Positions 14,172 through 22,896 of a stretch of 64,000 nucleotides of DNA are shown piece after piece. The notes beneath the pieces were generated by a model, which saw only the letters and a list, made by a program, of their open reading frames with translations, did not search any database and had not been told where the DNA came from. Numbering within the stretch: the stretch's first letter is position 1; every line of letters starts with the position of its first letter. The stretch covers positions 1 to 64,000 of the forward strand of contig NZ_CALNVW010000030.1 in NCBI RefSeq assembly GCF_940670765.1, read 5' to 3'. Both the position numbers and the translations under genes were made by a program. The DNA comes from Streptomyces sp. A 4/2 (GTDB taxonomy: Bacteria; Actinomycetota; Actinomycetes; Streptomycetales; Streptomycetaceae).

Positions 14172-16811
14172 ATGGGGTCCCGGAAGGAACGGCCGCTCGC
14201 CGTAACGCTGCTGGAGCGCGAGGAAGAGATCGCCGCCGGGGCGCACGCCGTGGAGGCGCTGTGCACCGGGGAGTCCGCCGGAGGCCTCCTCATCTGCAGG
14301 GGCGAGGCAGGTCTCGGCAAGACCGCGCTGCTCGCCGCGCTGAGCGGTCTCGCGGCCGGGCGCTGCACGGTGTGGTCCGCCCGCGGCGGTGAGACGCTCA
14401 CCTCGGTCCCCTTCCACGTCGTACGCCAACTCCTCATGCCCGCACTGACGATGCCCGGCACCGGCGACCCGCGCGAGCTGCTCGGTGACCGGTACGACAT
14501 CGTGGGACCCGCGCTCGGTATCACCCCGCCCAGTGCCCAGCAGGCCGACCCGCAGGGCGTCCGGGACGGTCTGGACGCGGTGGTCGTGCGGCTCGCGGAG
14601 ATCTGCGGTCCGCTCGTGCTGGTGGTCGACGACGCGCAGTGGTGCGATCTGGAGACGCTCGCCTGGCTGGCCTCCTTCGCCCGCCGGCCGGGCGGACTGC
14701 CGGTGCTCGTGCTGCTCGCCTACCGGACGGGGGACGCGGTCGGCGACACCGCCGAATACCTCGGACTGCTCGATGACGCCGCGCAGCAGCACGTGTCGCT
14801 GCGCGCCCTCACCCCCGATGCCACCGCGCAGCTCTCCCGCAGAGCACTCGGTGAGCACGCGGACGACCCGTTCTGCCGCGAGGTGTGGGCGGTCACCGGC
14901 GGAAACGCGTACGAGACCGTGGAACTGCTGGCCAGAGTCCAGGACGACGCGCTGGAACCGGTCGAGGACTCGGCCGGATCGCTGCGCGCGCTCGGCGCCT
15001 CGGCGCGCGGGTCGGGACTGATCGCCCGGCTGGAGGAGCTGGGCGCGGCGACCACCCGGCTCGCCTGGGCCGCGGCGATCCTGGGCACGGACATCTCGCT
15101 GAGCCTGGCCGGATCGCTGGCGGGCATGGGACAGGCGCAGGCCGCCGAGTGCGCCGAACGGCTGCGGTCGGCCCGCATCCTGACCGGTACCGACCCGATG
15201 GAGTTCGCCCATCCGCTGATCGCGAGCGCCGTCTACCGCGCGGTTCCGCCCGCCACCCGTACCGCGTTCCACGGCCAGGCGGCCTGGGCGGTCACCATGG
15301 ACGGGCGGGGCGCGGCAGCCGCGGCCCCGCATCTGCTCCAGGTCCATCCCGACGACGACCCGGAGCTGGTCGCGCAGTTGCGCGAGGCCGCCGCCGAACA
15401 CCTCGCGGTGGGGGCGCCGGACGCGGCCAGGCGCTGTCTGGAACGGGCCCTGGAGGAACCGCCGTTGCCCACGGTGCGGGCCAGCGTCCTGTACGAGCTG
15501 GGCTGCGCCACGCTGCTGACCTCACCGGCCACCACGGCCGCGCATCTGCGGGCCGCACTCGCCCTCCCCGGTCTCGACAGCGAACTTCGGGTGGACGCCG
15601 TCTTCCGGCTCTCCCAGGCGCTGACCCACAACAACCAGACCAGGCAAGCGGCGCAGGTGGTGGCCGCCGAGGCCGAGCGGACCGAGCCGGGACCCGCCCG
15701 GCGGCGGCTGCAGACCGCGCACTTCCTCTGGGAAGGCGTGCAGGCCGTCGAGGACGACGGTCCGGCGCGCTCCCGCCGTCTCGCGGCGATGGCCGACAGC
15801 CTCACCGGCCAGGACAACTCCGAACGGATCCTGCTCATACTGCGGGCCTTCGACGGCACCGCCCGCGGGGAGAGCGCCGAGGAGATCGTCGAGTTCTGCG
15901 ACCGCGCCCTGGTCAACGGGCGCCTCGCGCCGGGCATCGGCTGGACGGGTACGTCGTGGGGGTTCGAACCCGCGGCCCTGCTGGGCCTCTCGTACGCCTA
16001 CGCGGACCGGCTCGACCGGGCCGAGAGTCTCTTCTCCGAGGCGTTGCGCTCGTTCGAGGTGTCCGGCTGGAGCGGTGGTCATCTGTCCTTCGCCAACGCA
16101 CTCGTCGGCTATCTCCAGCGCAGGCGCGGCCGGCTGGCGGAGGCCGAGAGCTATCTGCGCGAGAGCCTGCGCCTCGCGGACCGGGTGGGCAACGGCCTGC
16201 CGATGAACTGGGACGCCGCGTGCATGCTCATCGACACGCTGCTGGCCCGCGGCCATGTCACGGCGGCGCAGGAAGCCGCGGATCGCTACGGATTCGCGCC
16301 TCCCTACCCGTCCACGATCGTCATCCCGGACGCGCCCTCGGTACGCGGCAGGCTCCTGCTCGCCCGCGGCCGGACGAAGGAGGCCATCGCCGAACTCGAA
16401 GGCGCGGGCGAGGCGTTGAACAGCCGGGGCAGGCACAACAGCATCATGGCGCCGTGGGCCGGAGACCTGGTGCGGGCGCTCGCCACCGAGGACCCGGCCC
16501 GCGCGGCGGAGCTGGTGACGTACGTCCGGGACCGGGCCGAGCGCTTCGGCACGGACACCGCGATCGGTGAATCCCTGCGCATCGCGGCGATGCTGGAGAC
16601 CGGCGGGCGGGCGATGGACCTGCTCGGCGGAGCGGTCGCCTATCTCGAAGCCTCGCCCTGCGCGTACGAACATGCGCTGGCCCGCGTCGAATTCGGCATC
16701 GTGGCCCGGTCCGAGCCCGATCTCAGCCGGGGTCTCGCCCTCGCCGAGTCCTGCGGCGCCGACGGCCTCGCGGCCCGCGCCAGGCAGGCCATCTACCACG
16801 GCGGACGCTGA
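14172..16811 (+). CDS. LAL-type ATPase regulator lacking the LuxR DNA-binding domain
   Basis: I chose the ATG at 14172 because GGGGAGGA lies immediately upstream; an earlier in-frame ATG at 14151 has no ribosome site. The 879-residue product has the LAL layout: Walker A GEAGLGKTALL near residue 44, Walker B PLVLVVDDAQW near residue 152, a winged-helix/STAND region, and about 500 residues of TPR-like helices (ATLLTSPATTAAHLRAAL and similar). It stops at ARQAIYHGGR, where other LALs continue for about 65 residues into a LuxR helix-turn-helix. No such helix appears in any frame just downstream. It may act through a partner, or may be a C-terminally truncated allele. Its location suggests a link to the adjacent RiPP-like genes. 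Confidence 0.82.
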   Translation: MGSRKERPLAVTLLEREEEIAAGAHAVEALCTGESAGGLLICRGEAGLGKTALLAALSGLAAGRCTVWSARGGETLTSVPFHVVRQLLMPALTMPGTGDPRELLGDRYDIVGPALGITPPSAQQADPQGVRDGLDAVVVRLAEICGPLVLVVDDAQWCDLETLAWLASFARRPGGLPVLVLLAYRTGDAVGDTAEYLGLLDDAAQQHVSLRALTPDATAQLSRRALGEHADDPFCREVWAVTGGNAYETVELLARVQDDALEPVEDSAGSLRALGASARGSGLIARLEELGAATTRLAWAAAILGTDISLSLAGSLAGMGQAQAAECAERLRSARILTGTDPMEFAHPLIASAVYRAVPPATRTAFHGQAAWAVTMDGRGAAAAAPHLLQVHPDDDPELVAQLREAAAEHLAVGAPDAARRCLERALEEPPLPTVRASVLYELGCATLLTSPATTAAHLRAALALPGLDSELRVDAVFRLSQALTHNNQTRQAAQVVAAEAERTEPGPARRRLQTAHFLWEGVQAVEDDGPARSRRLAAMADSLTGQDNSERILLILRAFDGTARGESAEEIVEFCDRALVNGRLAPGIGWTGTSWGFEPAALLGLSYAYADRLDRAESLFSEALRSFEVSGWSGGHLSFANALVGYLQRRRGRLAEAESYLRESLRLADRVGNGLPMNWDAACMLIDTLLARGHVTAAQEAADRYGFAPPYPSTIVIPDAPSVRGRLLLARGRTKEAIAELEGAGEALNSRGRHNSIMAPWAGDLVRALATEDPARAAELVTYVRDRAERFGTDTAIGESLRIAAMLETGGRAMDLLGGAVAYLEASPCAYEHALARVEFGIVARSEPDLSRGLALAESCGADGLAARARQAIYHGGR

Positions 16812-16850
16812 GGTCCGCGTCAGGCGCTGAGGTCAACACCGCCCCATTCG

Positions 16851-16867
16851 TGTGTAGTTGGTACACA
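16851..16867. promoter_or_regulatory. Inverted repeat upstream of the conservon
   Basis: TGTGTA-GTTGG-TACACA is a perfect 6-bp inverted repeat in the 277-bp gap before cvnA, about 220 bp from its start. The size is compatible with a GntR- or TetR-type operator, but no cognate regulator is adjacent. I could not place a confident promoter in the rest of this gap. Confidence 0.3.
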
Positions 16868-17088
16868 AGTTCGGTCACTCCCCGTGTGCGGGTCGAAGCT
16901 GACCGTGCAAAACCGGCGAGTCTATTCCTCCGGAGGGTGCGCCGCACGAGGTTGGGAGAATATGCCGCCGCGGTGATCTGATCGGGCTACGCTCGCTCAT
17001 TGTGAGTTGAGATGACATGTATTCATGCACTTGTTCCCACATGTCTTGATAGTTCGACTCTCCCACCGTCAACTGCCAGAGGGATCAC

Positions 17089-18660
17089 ATGGTTCGCGTT
17101 GAGGCGCCTCCAACCGATCGGACAGCGCCACTGGTTCGTGCGCTGCTGCTCTCCGTCGTAGCGACGTCGGCAGCCACGGCCGTCGGCGCGGTCGTGGTGG
17201 ACCAGGCCGCCCGGATACCCCTTGTCTGGGCCGGCGTGCTCGCCACCGTCGTCATCGCCGTACTCGTCGTCGCGCTCGTCCGCCGCGCCTATGCGACGCG
17301 GGCTCTCCACCACGTGTACGGGGAGCGGCTGGCCTTCCTGGAGCGCCGCCTCGCCGCGCACGACGCGGAGACCGTACGGCTCGCCAAGGAACTGATGCCC
17401 GCAGCGATCCACCGGCTCAAGCACGGTGAGTCGCCGCTGGAGGTCATGCGGATCCTGGTGGACAACAACGAGATGTACCGCGACCTGCCGTCCGCGCAGC
17501 GCGAGATCCTCGCCTCCCTGCTGAAGATCGTCGACGACGAGGAATCGCAGCGTGAGGGTGCCCAGTTCGCGTTCGTCGGCATCGCCCGCCGGGTGCAGGC
17601 CATCGTCCACCAACAGGCCTCGGAGCTGCGCGAGATGGAGGAGGACCACGGCCGTCAGCCGGAGGTCTTCGACGACCTGCTCCGCATCGACCACGGCAAC
17701 GCGCTGATCGGCCGCCTCGCCGACAGCATCTCCGTGCTCGGCGGCGCCCGTCCGGGACGCCAGTGGCCCAAGCCCGTACCGCTGTTCAGTGTGTTGCGCG
17801 GCGCGATGTCGCGCATCCTGGAGTACCCGCGGGTCGATCTGCACTCCATCGCCAAGGTCGCGATCGTGGGCCCGGCCGTCGAGCCGCTCATCCACGCCGT
17901 CGCCGAACTGCTCGACAACGCGACCCGTTACTCGCCCCCGCAGACCCGTGTCCATGTCACCGCGGTCGAGGTGCAGACCGGTATCGCCATCGAGATCGAG
18001 GACGGCGGGGTCAGCCTCAGCGAGGAGGCGCGCAAGCGGGCCGAGGGCATGCTCGCCAAGGCCCAGGCGGGTGTCGACCTCAACGACCTGGGGGAGTCGC
18101 CCCGGCTCGGAATGGCCGTGGTCGGCCGGCTCAGCCAGATGTACAACCTCAAGGTCGCGCTGCGGCAGTCCGCGTACGGCGGTGTCCGGGCCGTACTGAT
18201 CGTGCCCCGCGAGATGATCACCACGGGCCCCGCGCCCGGTATCGCACACGGTATCGGCGCTGCCGGACTGCCCCGAACCGGAGCGGACACGGACATCGGC
18301 GCCTTCGCCGACCGGGTCCCTTCGAGGGCGCCGCGCAAGGCCACCGTGCCGAAGCGGCGTCCCGCACCGGCGGCGCTGTCGATGGAGGACGACGTACCGG
18401 TGGTGACCGAGTGGACCCCGAACGGCCTGCCGCAGCGCCGCAGCCGCCTCCGCACCTCGTACGGCTCCGAGCCGGTCGCGCCGCTGGTGCCCGCTCCGTC
18501 GCCTGAACCCGACCCGTACGTGGCGCAGGAACCGGAGAAGGAGGAACCGCAGCCGGGGATCTGGCTCGAAGCCTTCACCAAGGCGGCCAACGGAGTGCCG
18601 CAAGAGCCTTCGGCGGTCGGAGAGTCCGGCGACGCGTGGGACAAGGGGGACCTGACGTGA
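17089..18660 (+). CDS. cvnA: Conservon sensor histidine kinase-like protein (CvnA)
   Basis: The 523-residue protein begins with two transmembrane segments (about 17-38 and 43-65). A cytoplasmic helical domain and a GHKL ATPase domain follow: VAELLDNATRYSPPQTRVHV (N-box), EDGGVSLSEEA (G1-like) and LGMAVVGRLSQMY (G2 region). A Pro-rich C-terminal tail of about 140 residues completes it. This is the CvnA/RarA layout, the membrane sensor of Streptomyces conservons, whose four proteins form a complex resembling eukaryotic G-protein signalling. The next genes are cvnB, cvnC and cvnD homologues, coupled by overlapping codons (GTGA to cvnB). AGAGG precedes the ATG. Confidence 0.9.
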   Translation: MVRVEAPPTDRTAPLVRALLLSVVATSAATAVGAVVVDQAARIPLVWAGVLATVVIAVLVVALVRRAYATRALHHVYGERLAFLERRLAAHDAETVRLAKELMPAAIHRLKHGESPLEVMRILVDNNEMYRDLPSAQREILASLLKIVDDEESQREGAQFAFVGIARRVQAIVHQQASELREMEEDHGRQPEVFDDLLRIDHGNALIGRLADSISVLGGARPGRQWPKPVPLFSVLRGAMSRILEYPRVDLHSIAKVAIVGPAVEPLIHAVAELLDNATRYSPPQTRVHVTAVEVQTGIAIEIEDGGVSLSEEARKRAEGMLAKAQAGVDLNDLGESPRLGMAVVGRLSQMYNLKVALRQSAYGGVRAVLIVPREMITTGPAPGIAHGIGAAGLPRTGADTDIGAFADRVPSRAPRKATVPKRRPAPAALSMEDDVPVVTEWTPNGLPQRRSRLRTSYGSEPVAPLVPAPSPEPDPYVAQEPEKEEPQPGIWLEAFTKAANGVPQEPSAVGESGDAWDKGDLT

Positions 18661-19064
18661 TTCAGCAACTGGGCAGCATGGACTGGATGCTCAAGGAGCT
18701 CGCCGACGGCGTCCCCGGGATCCAGCAGATCGTGGTGCTTTCCGCGGACGGACTGCGCATCGCCCGGCACGGCGGTGACCCGGACGGCGCGGACCGGCTG
18801 GCGGCTGCCTGCGCCGGGCTGCAGAGCCTCGCCGCCGCCGTGGCCACCGAGATTCCCGAAAGCGACGGCCGGATGCGGCTCGTCGTCATCGAGATCACCG
18901 GCGGCTTCTTCTACCTGATGGCCGCGGGCACCGGCTCGTATCTCGCGGTACTCACCGACGAGCGCGTCGACGCGGGCCTGGTGGGTGCCCAGATGCGCGA
19001 CATGGTGGTCCGGATCGGCGCCCACCTGGCCAGCCCGCCGCGGCACGACGGGAAGGCCGGATGA
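18657..19064 (+). CDS. cvnB: Conservon roadblock/LC7 protein (CvnB)
   Basis: A 135-residue roadblock/LC7 protein starting from the GTG that overlaps the cvnA stop. Family blocks are WMLKELADGVPGIQQIVVLS, DGLRIARHGGD and FFYLMAAGTGSYLAVLTDE. In conservons and in MglB-type systems such proteins bind the small GTPase and regulate its nucleotide state. The frame is open to 18636, but the GTG at 18657 fits the coupled start and the family N-terminus. Confidence 0.9.
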   Translation: MIQQLGSMDWMLKELADGVPGIQQIVVLSADGLRIARHGGDPDGADRLAAACAGLQSLAAAVATEIPESDGRMRLVVIEITGGFFYLMAAGTGSYLAVLTDERVDAGLVGAQMRDMVVRIGAHLASPPRHDGKAG

Positions 19065-19435
19065 CGTCCCCGCCCCGCAGAGAACGCCGGACGGCCGATA
19101 CGGATGCGGAGGACCCCGAACGGCTCTATGTGATCACCGGCGGGCCGGACGGCACCGAACGGGCGGAACTCGACCTGGTCACCATCGTGGTGTCCCGGGC
19201 CGAACCCTCCCCGACCGTCCAGCCGGAGCAGGCCGCGATCGTACGGCTGTGCACGTCGCCGCTGTCCGTCGCGGAGATCTCCGCCTATCTGCGCCTGCCG
19301 TTCAGCGTGGTGACCGCGCTGCTGACCGATCTCCTCGCGGCCGAACTCGTCGAGTCGCGCGCGCCCATCGTCCGTGCCGCGCTGCCGGACAGGGCCCTTC
19401 TCGAAGCGGTGATGCATGGACTCCAGAAGCTCTGA
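19061..19435 (+). CDS. cvnC: Conservon DUF742 protein (CvnC)
   Basis: A 124-residue DUF742 protein. The N-terminal third is basic and flexible; then come RLYVITGGPD-like and IVRLCTSPLSVAEISAYLRL blocks, the latter a winged-helix-like segment typical of CvnC proteins. The start ATG overlaps the cvnB stop. In characterised conservons this component associates with CvnA, CvnB and CvnD at the membrane. Confidence 0.9.
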   Translation: MTSPPRRERRTADTDAEDPERLYVITGGPDGTERAELDLVTIVVSRAEPSPTVQPEQAAIVRLCTSPLSVAEISAYLRLPFSVVTALLTDLLAAELVESRAPIVRAALPDRALLEAVMHGLQKL

Positions 19436-20042
19436 CACGATCGAAGGCCCCCGGAGGGAAGACGTCCTGCCCGACACGGCCACGGCCGCGGTCAAGATCG
19501 TGATCGTGGGTGGATTCGGGGTCGGCAAGACGACGATGGTGCGTTCGGTGAGCGAGATCCGCCCGCTGACCACCGAGGAGACGATGACCCAGGCCGGGGT
19601 CGGCGTCGACGACAACTCCGGGGTGGAGAGCAAGACCGCCACCACGGTGGCGATGGACTTCGGCCGTATCAGCATCAGCGAACAACTGGTGCTGTACCTC
19701 TTCGGCACACCCGGCCAGGAGCGGTTCTGGTTCCTGTGGAACGGCCTGTTCGAGGGGGCGCTCGGCGCCGTCGTGCTGGTCGACACCCGGCGGCTGGAGG
19801 TCAGCTTCGACGTGATCGGCCGGCTGGAGGAGCGCGGGGTGCCGTTCATCGTCGCCATCAACACCTTCCCCGACGCCCCCCGGCACGGTCTGGAGGCACT
19901 GCGGATCGCGCTGGATCTGCCCGACGAGGTCCCGATCGTCGACTGCGACGCCAGGCAGCGCGCCTCCAGCCGCGACACCCTGATGGCACTCATGCGCTAT
20001 CTGCACGCCCTCGCCATGCGACGCGCCCAGGGCGGGACGTGA
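19416..20042 (+). CDS. cvnD: Conservon small GTPase (CvnD)
   Basis: A 208-residue Ras-like GTPase. The P-loop is GGFGVGKTTMV (about residues 29-39), the G2 Thr lies in TTEETMTQAGVGVD, the G3 motif is FGTPGQERFWFLW with an Asp-to-Thr change at the usual DxxG position, and the G4 region is AINTFPD rather than NKxD, both typical of the CvnD family. The start overlaps the cvnC gene by 20 bp. It ends about 80 bp before the P450 gene, which probably belongs to the same transcript. Confidence 0.9.
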   Translation: MDSRSSDTIEGPRREDVLPDTATAAVKIVIVGGFGVGKTTMVRSVSEIRPLTTEETMTQAGVGVDDNSGVESKTATTVAMDFGRISISEQLVLYLFGTPGQERFWFLWNGLFEGALGAVVLVDTRRLEVSFDVIGRLEERGVPFIVAINTFPDAPRHGLEALRIALDLPDEVPIVDCDARQRASSRDTLMALMRYLHALAMRRAQGGT

Positions 20043-20124
20043 CGGTCCCCCGCCTCGCGGCGCCCGGCCCCGGCCTGTGCGAGAACCCCCAGATCCGTCC
20101 CCGTCCGTACGCATTGGAGTGACC

Positions 20125-21624
20125 GTGACAACCCCCTTCGACCACCGGCCCGGCACCGACGGCGCGGTAGTACCGCCCCCGGAGTGCCCGGCCCACGGGC
20201 ACGGCCCCGGTGGGCTGCGCCGGCTGTACGGGGCCGAGGCCGAGAGCGACCCGATGGGTCTGTACGAGAAGCTGCGTGCCGAACACGGTTCGGTGGCACC
20301 GGTGTTGCTGCACGGCGATGTGCCGGCCTGGTTGGTGCTCGGCCACAGCGAGAACCTGTACATGACCCGTACGCCCTCGCTCTTCTCCCGCGACTCCCGC
20401 CGCTGGCGCGCCCTGCAGGACGGCTCGGCCACCCCGGACCACCCGCTCGCGCCGATCTTCACCTGGCAGCCGGTCTGTGTCTTCGCCGACGGCGCCGACC
20501 ACGAACGTCTGCGTGGTGCGGTCATGGACGCCATGTCGTACATCGACACCCGCAGCACCCGCCGCTTCATCAACCGCTTCAGTAACCGGCTGGTCAACGA
20601 GTTCTGCCAGGACGGCAGAGCCGACCTGGTCAGCCGCTTCGCCGAACACCTGCCGATGATGGTGATGTGCCAGATCCTCGGCATGCCGGAGGAGTACAAC
20701 GAACGGCTGGTGCAGGCCGCCCGCGACATGATCAAGGGCACCGAGACCGCCATCGCGAGCAACGCCTACGTGATGGCCGCGATCAACCGGCTGGTGGCCC
20801 AGCGCCGGTCCGCACCGCAGGAGGACTTCGCCACCCGGCTGATCGAGCACCCGGCGGGACTCAGCGACGACGAGGTCGCCCAGCACCTGCGGCTCGTGCT
20901 CATCGCCGCCTACGAGACCACCACCAACCTGATCGCCAACGTGCTGCGCATGGTGCTCACCGACCCCCGCTTCAGGGCCCAGTTGAGCGGCGGTCACATG
21001 ACCGTGCCCGAGGCGGTGGAACAGACCCTCTGGGACGAGCCGCCGTTCACCACGATCTTCGGCCGCTGGGCGGTCGGCGACACCGAGCTGGGCGGCCAGC
21101 AGATCAAGGCGGGCGACGCCCTGGTGGTCGGGATCGCCGCCGCCAACATCGACCCGGTGGTCCGTCCCGACCCGCACGCCTCCATGCAGGGCAACCGCGC
21201 GCACCTCGCGTTCAGCGGCGGCGCCCACGAGTGTCCGGGGCAGGACATCGGCCGCGCCATCGCGGACGTGGGCGTCGACGCCCTGCTGATGCGGCTCCCC
21301 GATGTGGAGCTGGCCGTCGCGGAGCACGAGCTCCGCTGGGTCGGCTCACTGATGTCCCGTCAACTCGTGGAGCTGCCGGTGGAGTTCGCCCCGCGTCCGC
21401 CCCAGGACGTCATGGTCGCGCCATCGCCCGCAGCGATGCCCGCGCCCCGCACCGACTGGGAGGTCACCTCGCACCCCACGGACGGACCGGCACCTGCCGC
21501 CCAGTCGGCCCCGCCGGTCCAAGCCCCGCCGGCCGGACCCCCCGGCAGCGGATTCCCCGCGCAGCGGGATCCGGACCCGAAGGGGCTGTGGCAGGTCCTG
21601 ACGAGCTGGTGGCGCGGCTACTGA
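20125..21624 (+). CDS. Conservon-linked cytochrome P450, CYP157-like, without ExxR
   Basis: I place the start at the GTG at 20125 with GGAG five bases upstream. The 499-residue P450 has an I-helix AYETTTN and the heme loop FSGGAHECPGQ with C370 as thiolate ligand. The K-helix, where P450s carry ExxR, reads EQTLW, so the usual Glu-Arg pair is missing. This is the known peculiarity of the CYP157 family, whose members sit next to conservons in Streptomyces. A Pro/Ala-rich tail of about 80 residues follows the catalytic domain. Substrate and activity are unknown. The 3' end overlaps the convergent terpene synthase gene by 7 bp. Confidence 0.87.
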   Translation: MTTPFDHRPGTDGAVVPPPECPAHGHGPGGLRRLYGAEAESDPMGLYEKLRAEHGSVAPVLLHGDVPAWLVLGHSENLYMTRTPSLFSRDSRRWRALQDGSATPDHPLAPIFTWQPVCVFADGADHERLRGAVMDAMSYIDTRSTRRFINRFSNRLVNEFCQDGRADLVSRFAEHLPMMVMCQILGMPEEYNERLVQAARDMIKGTETAIASNAYVMAAINRLVAQRRSAPQEDFATRLIEHPAGLSDDEVAQHLRLVLIAAYETTTNLIANVLRMVLTDPRFRAQLSGGHMTVPEAVEQTLWDEPPFTTIFGRWAVGDTELGGQQIKAGDALVVGIAAANIDPVVRPDPHASMQGNRAHLAFSGGAHECPGQDIGRAIADVGVDALLMRLPDVELAVAEHELRWVGSLMSRQLVELPVEFAPRPPQDVMVAPSPAAMPAPRTDWEVTSHPTDGPAPAAQSAPPVQAPPAGPPGSGFPAQRDPDPKGLWQVLTSWWRGY

Positions 21625-22700
21625 CCGTCCAGCTGGTCCCACCACCAGGAGAGTGAGGCCACCGGGAGCGGGTCCTGGTCCAGTACGGCCGGGAGCCGCT
21701 TCCACCAGCTCTCCGGCTCGGCGGTGGGAGTGCCGGGTACGGAGTAGCGGGGGCAGACCGAAGCCCAGTCGAGGTGGCCCCGCACGAACTGGCCCAACCC
21801 GTCGAGATAGGCCCGCAGTTCGATCCTGGCGTCCTTGAGCACTTGGTCGCGCAGCCGCAGGAAGAGCACCATCACCCGGTCGCGCATGACCACGGCCTCC
21901 TGCTGCGCGCGGGGCCCGTCGAGGCCGAACTCCTGGGCGAGGACGTCGATCAGGTTGAGGTCGTCGCCCGCGCGGAGGATCTCCTTGTTGCGGGAGTAGA
22001 GGTCGTTGTCCCAGCTGACCAGCGTCCAGGTGATCTCGGTCAGCGCGCGTACCCGGGGATCCTCCAGCTCCTCGTCGGTGAGGGAGAACCCGCCGACGAT
22101 CTCGATCATCGCGGTGGACGGGGCCATTCCTATGGCCCGCATCCAGAGGGTCACGTAGTCGTCCAGCGAGGGAAGACCGGAACTGCTGCGCCAGGTCGCC
22201 TCCCAGACGAGGCCTGACGTATAGACCCGCATGGCCTCGGTGAAGCGGCGCAGCTGCCGGGGCGACGCGTACTGGGCGAGGTCCCGACGGATGGCGCGAA
22301 GGACCGCGGTGCGTGGTGACTCACCGGGGGTGGGGACCGCGTGCGGGGCCTCTACGGCCCGCATGATGCGGCCGGTCTCCTGGGCGAGCAGGCCCGCGGT
22401 GACGTCGGACTCGTCGCACAGTCCGTCGTCGAGCGAGAACAGCACGGCGTGCAGCCGGGCCATCAGTGTGAGGCGTTCCAGCCGCCCGTACGGCATGGTC
22501 GAGGCGGTGAGACCACCGAAGTCGCAGAGGGTGAGTCGACGGCGTTGGTGTTCGTCGGTGTCGAGGTCCTGCCGCAGCATCCACTGGACGGTCGCCTCGT
22601 TGAGCGAGGCCGCCGCGGGATGTGCGGCGGGCGGGACCGGGCAGTAGAAGGGAACGGCCGGAAGCTGCTGAACCAGCCGTTGTTGCTGGGCGACGGTCAC
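21618..22700 (-). CDS. Class I terpene synthase
   Basis: I chose the GTG at 22700 because GGAGG lies six bases upstream; the frame is open to 22778 without a ribosome site. The 360-residue protein has the terpene synthase metal motifs: SLDDGLCDESD (first Asp-rich motif, near residue 90) and NDLYSRNKE (NSE triad, near residue 231), with an Arg-Tyr pair near the C-terminus (CPRYS). Length and motif spacing match bacterial sesqui- or diterpene cyclases. The product cannot be predicted. It converges on the conservon P450, whose 3' end it overlaps, so the P450 could oxidise its product, but they are not co-transcribed. Confidence 0.88.
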   Translation of the reverse strand: MTVAQQQRLVQQLPAVPFYCPVPPAAHPAAASLNEATVQWMLRQDLDTDEHQRRRLTLCDFGGLTASTMPYGRLERLTLMARLHAVLFSLDDGLCDESDVTAGLLAQETGRIMRAVEAPHAVPTPGESPRTAVLRAIRRDLAQYASPRQLRRFTEAMRVYTSGLVWEATWRSSSGLPSLDDYVTLWMRAIGMAPSTAMIEIVGGFSLTDEELEDPRVRALTEITWTLVSWDNDLYSRNKEILRAGDDLNLIDVLAQEFGLDGPRAQQEAVVMRDRVMVLFLRLRDQVLKDARIELRAYLDGLGQFVRGHLDWASVCPRYSVPGTPTAEPESWWKRLPAVLDQDPLPVASLSWWWDQLDGQ

Positions 22701-22896
22701 GATCAGCCTCCAAGTGCGGAACCCCTGATGATGCGCTGGAGCGTATATGCCCACGCCCGATCGTTGTTCACCATACAACTAGCCTTCGGACGCCCTCAAT
22801 TGACAAAAAGATGTCCGGATTCAGCTCTGGCGTTCCTGCGATTCTGTGTTGTCGCTGCCTGGCCGGGTGTGTCGGCGGGCCCGGACCCTGCGGGAT

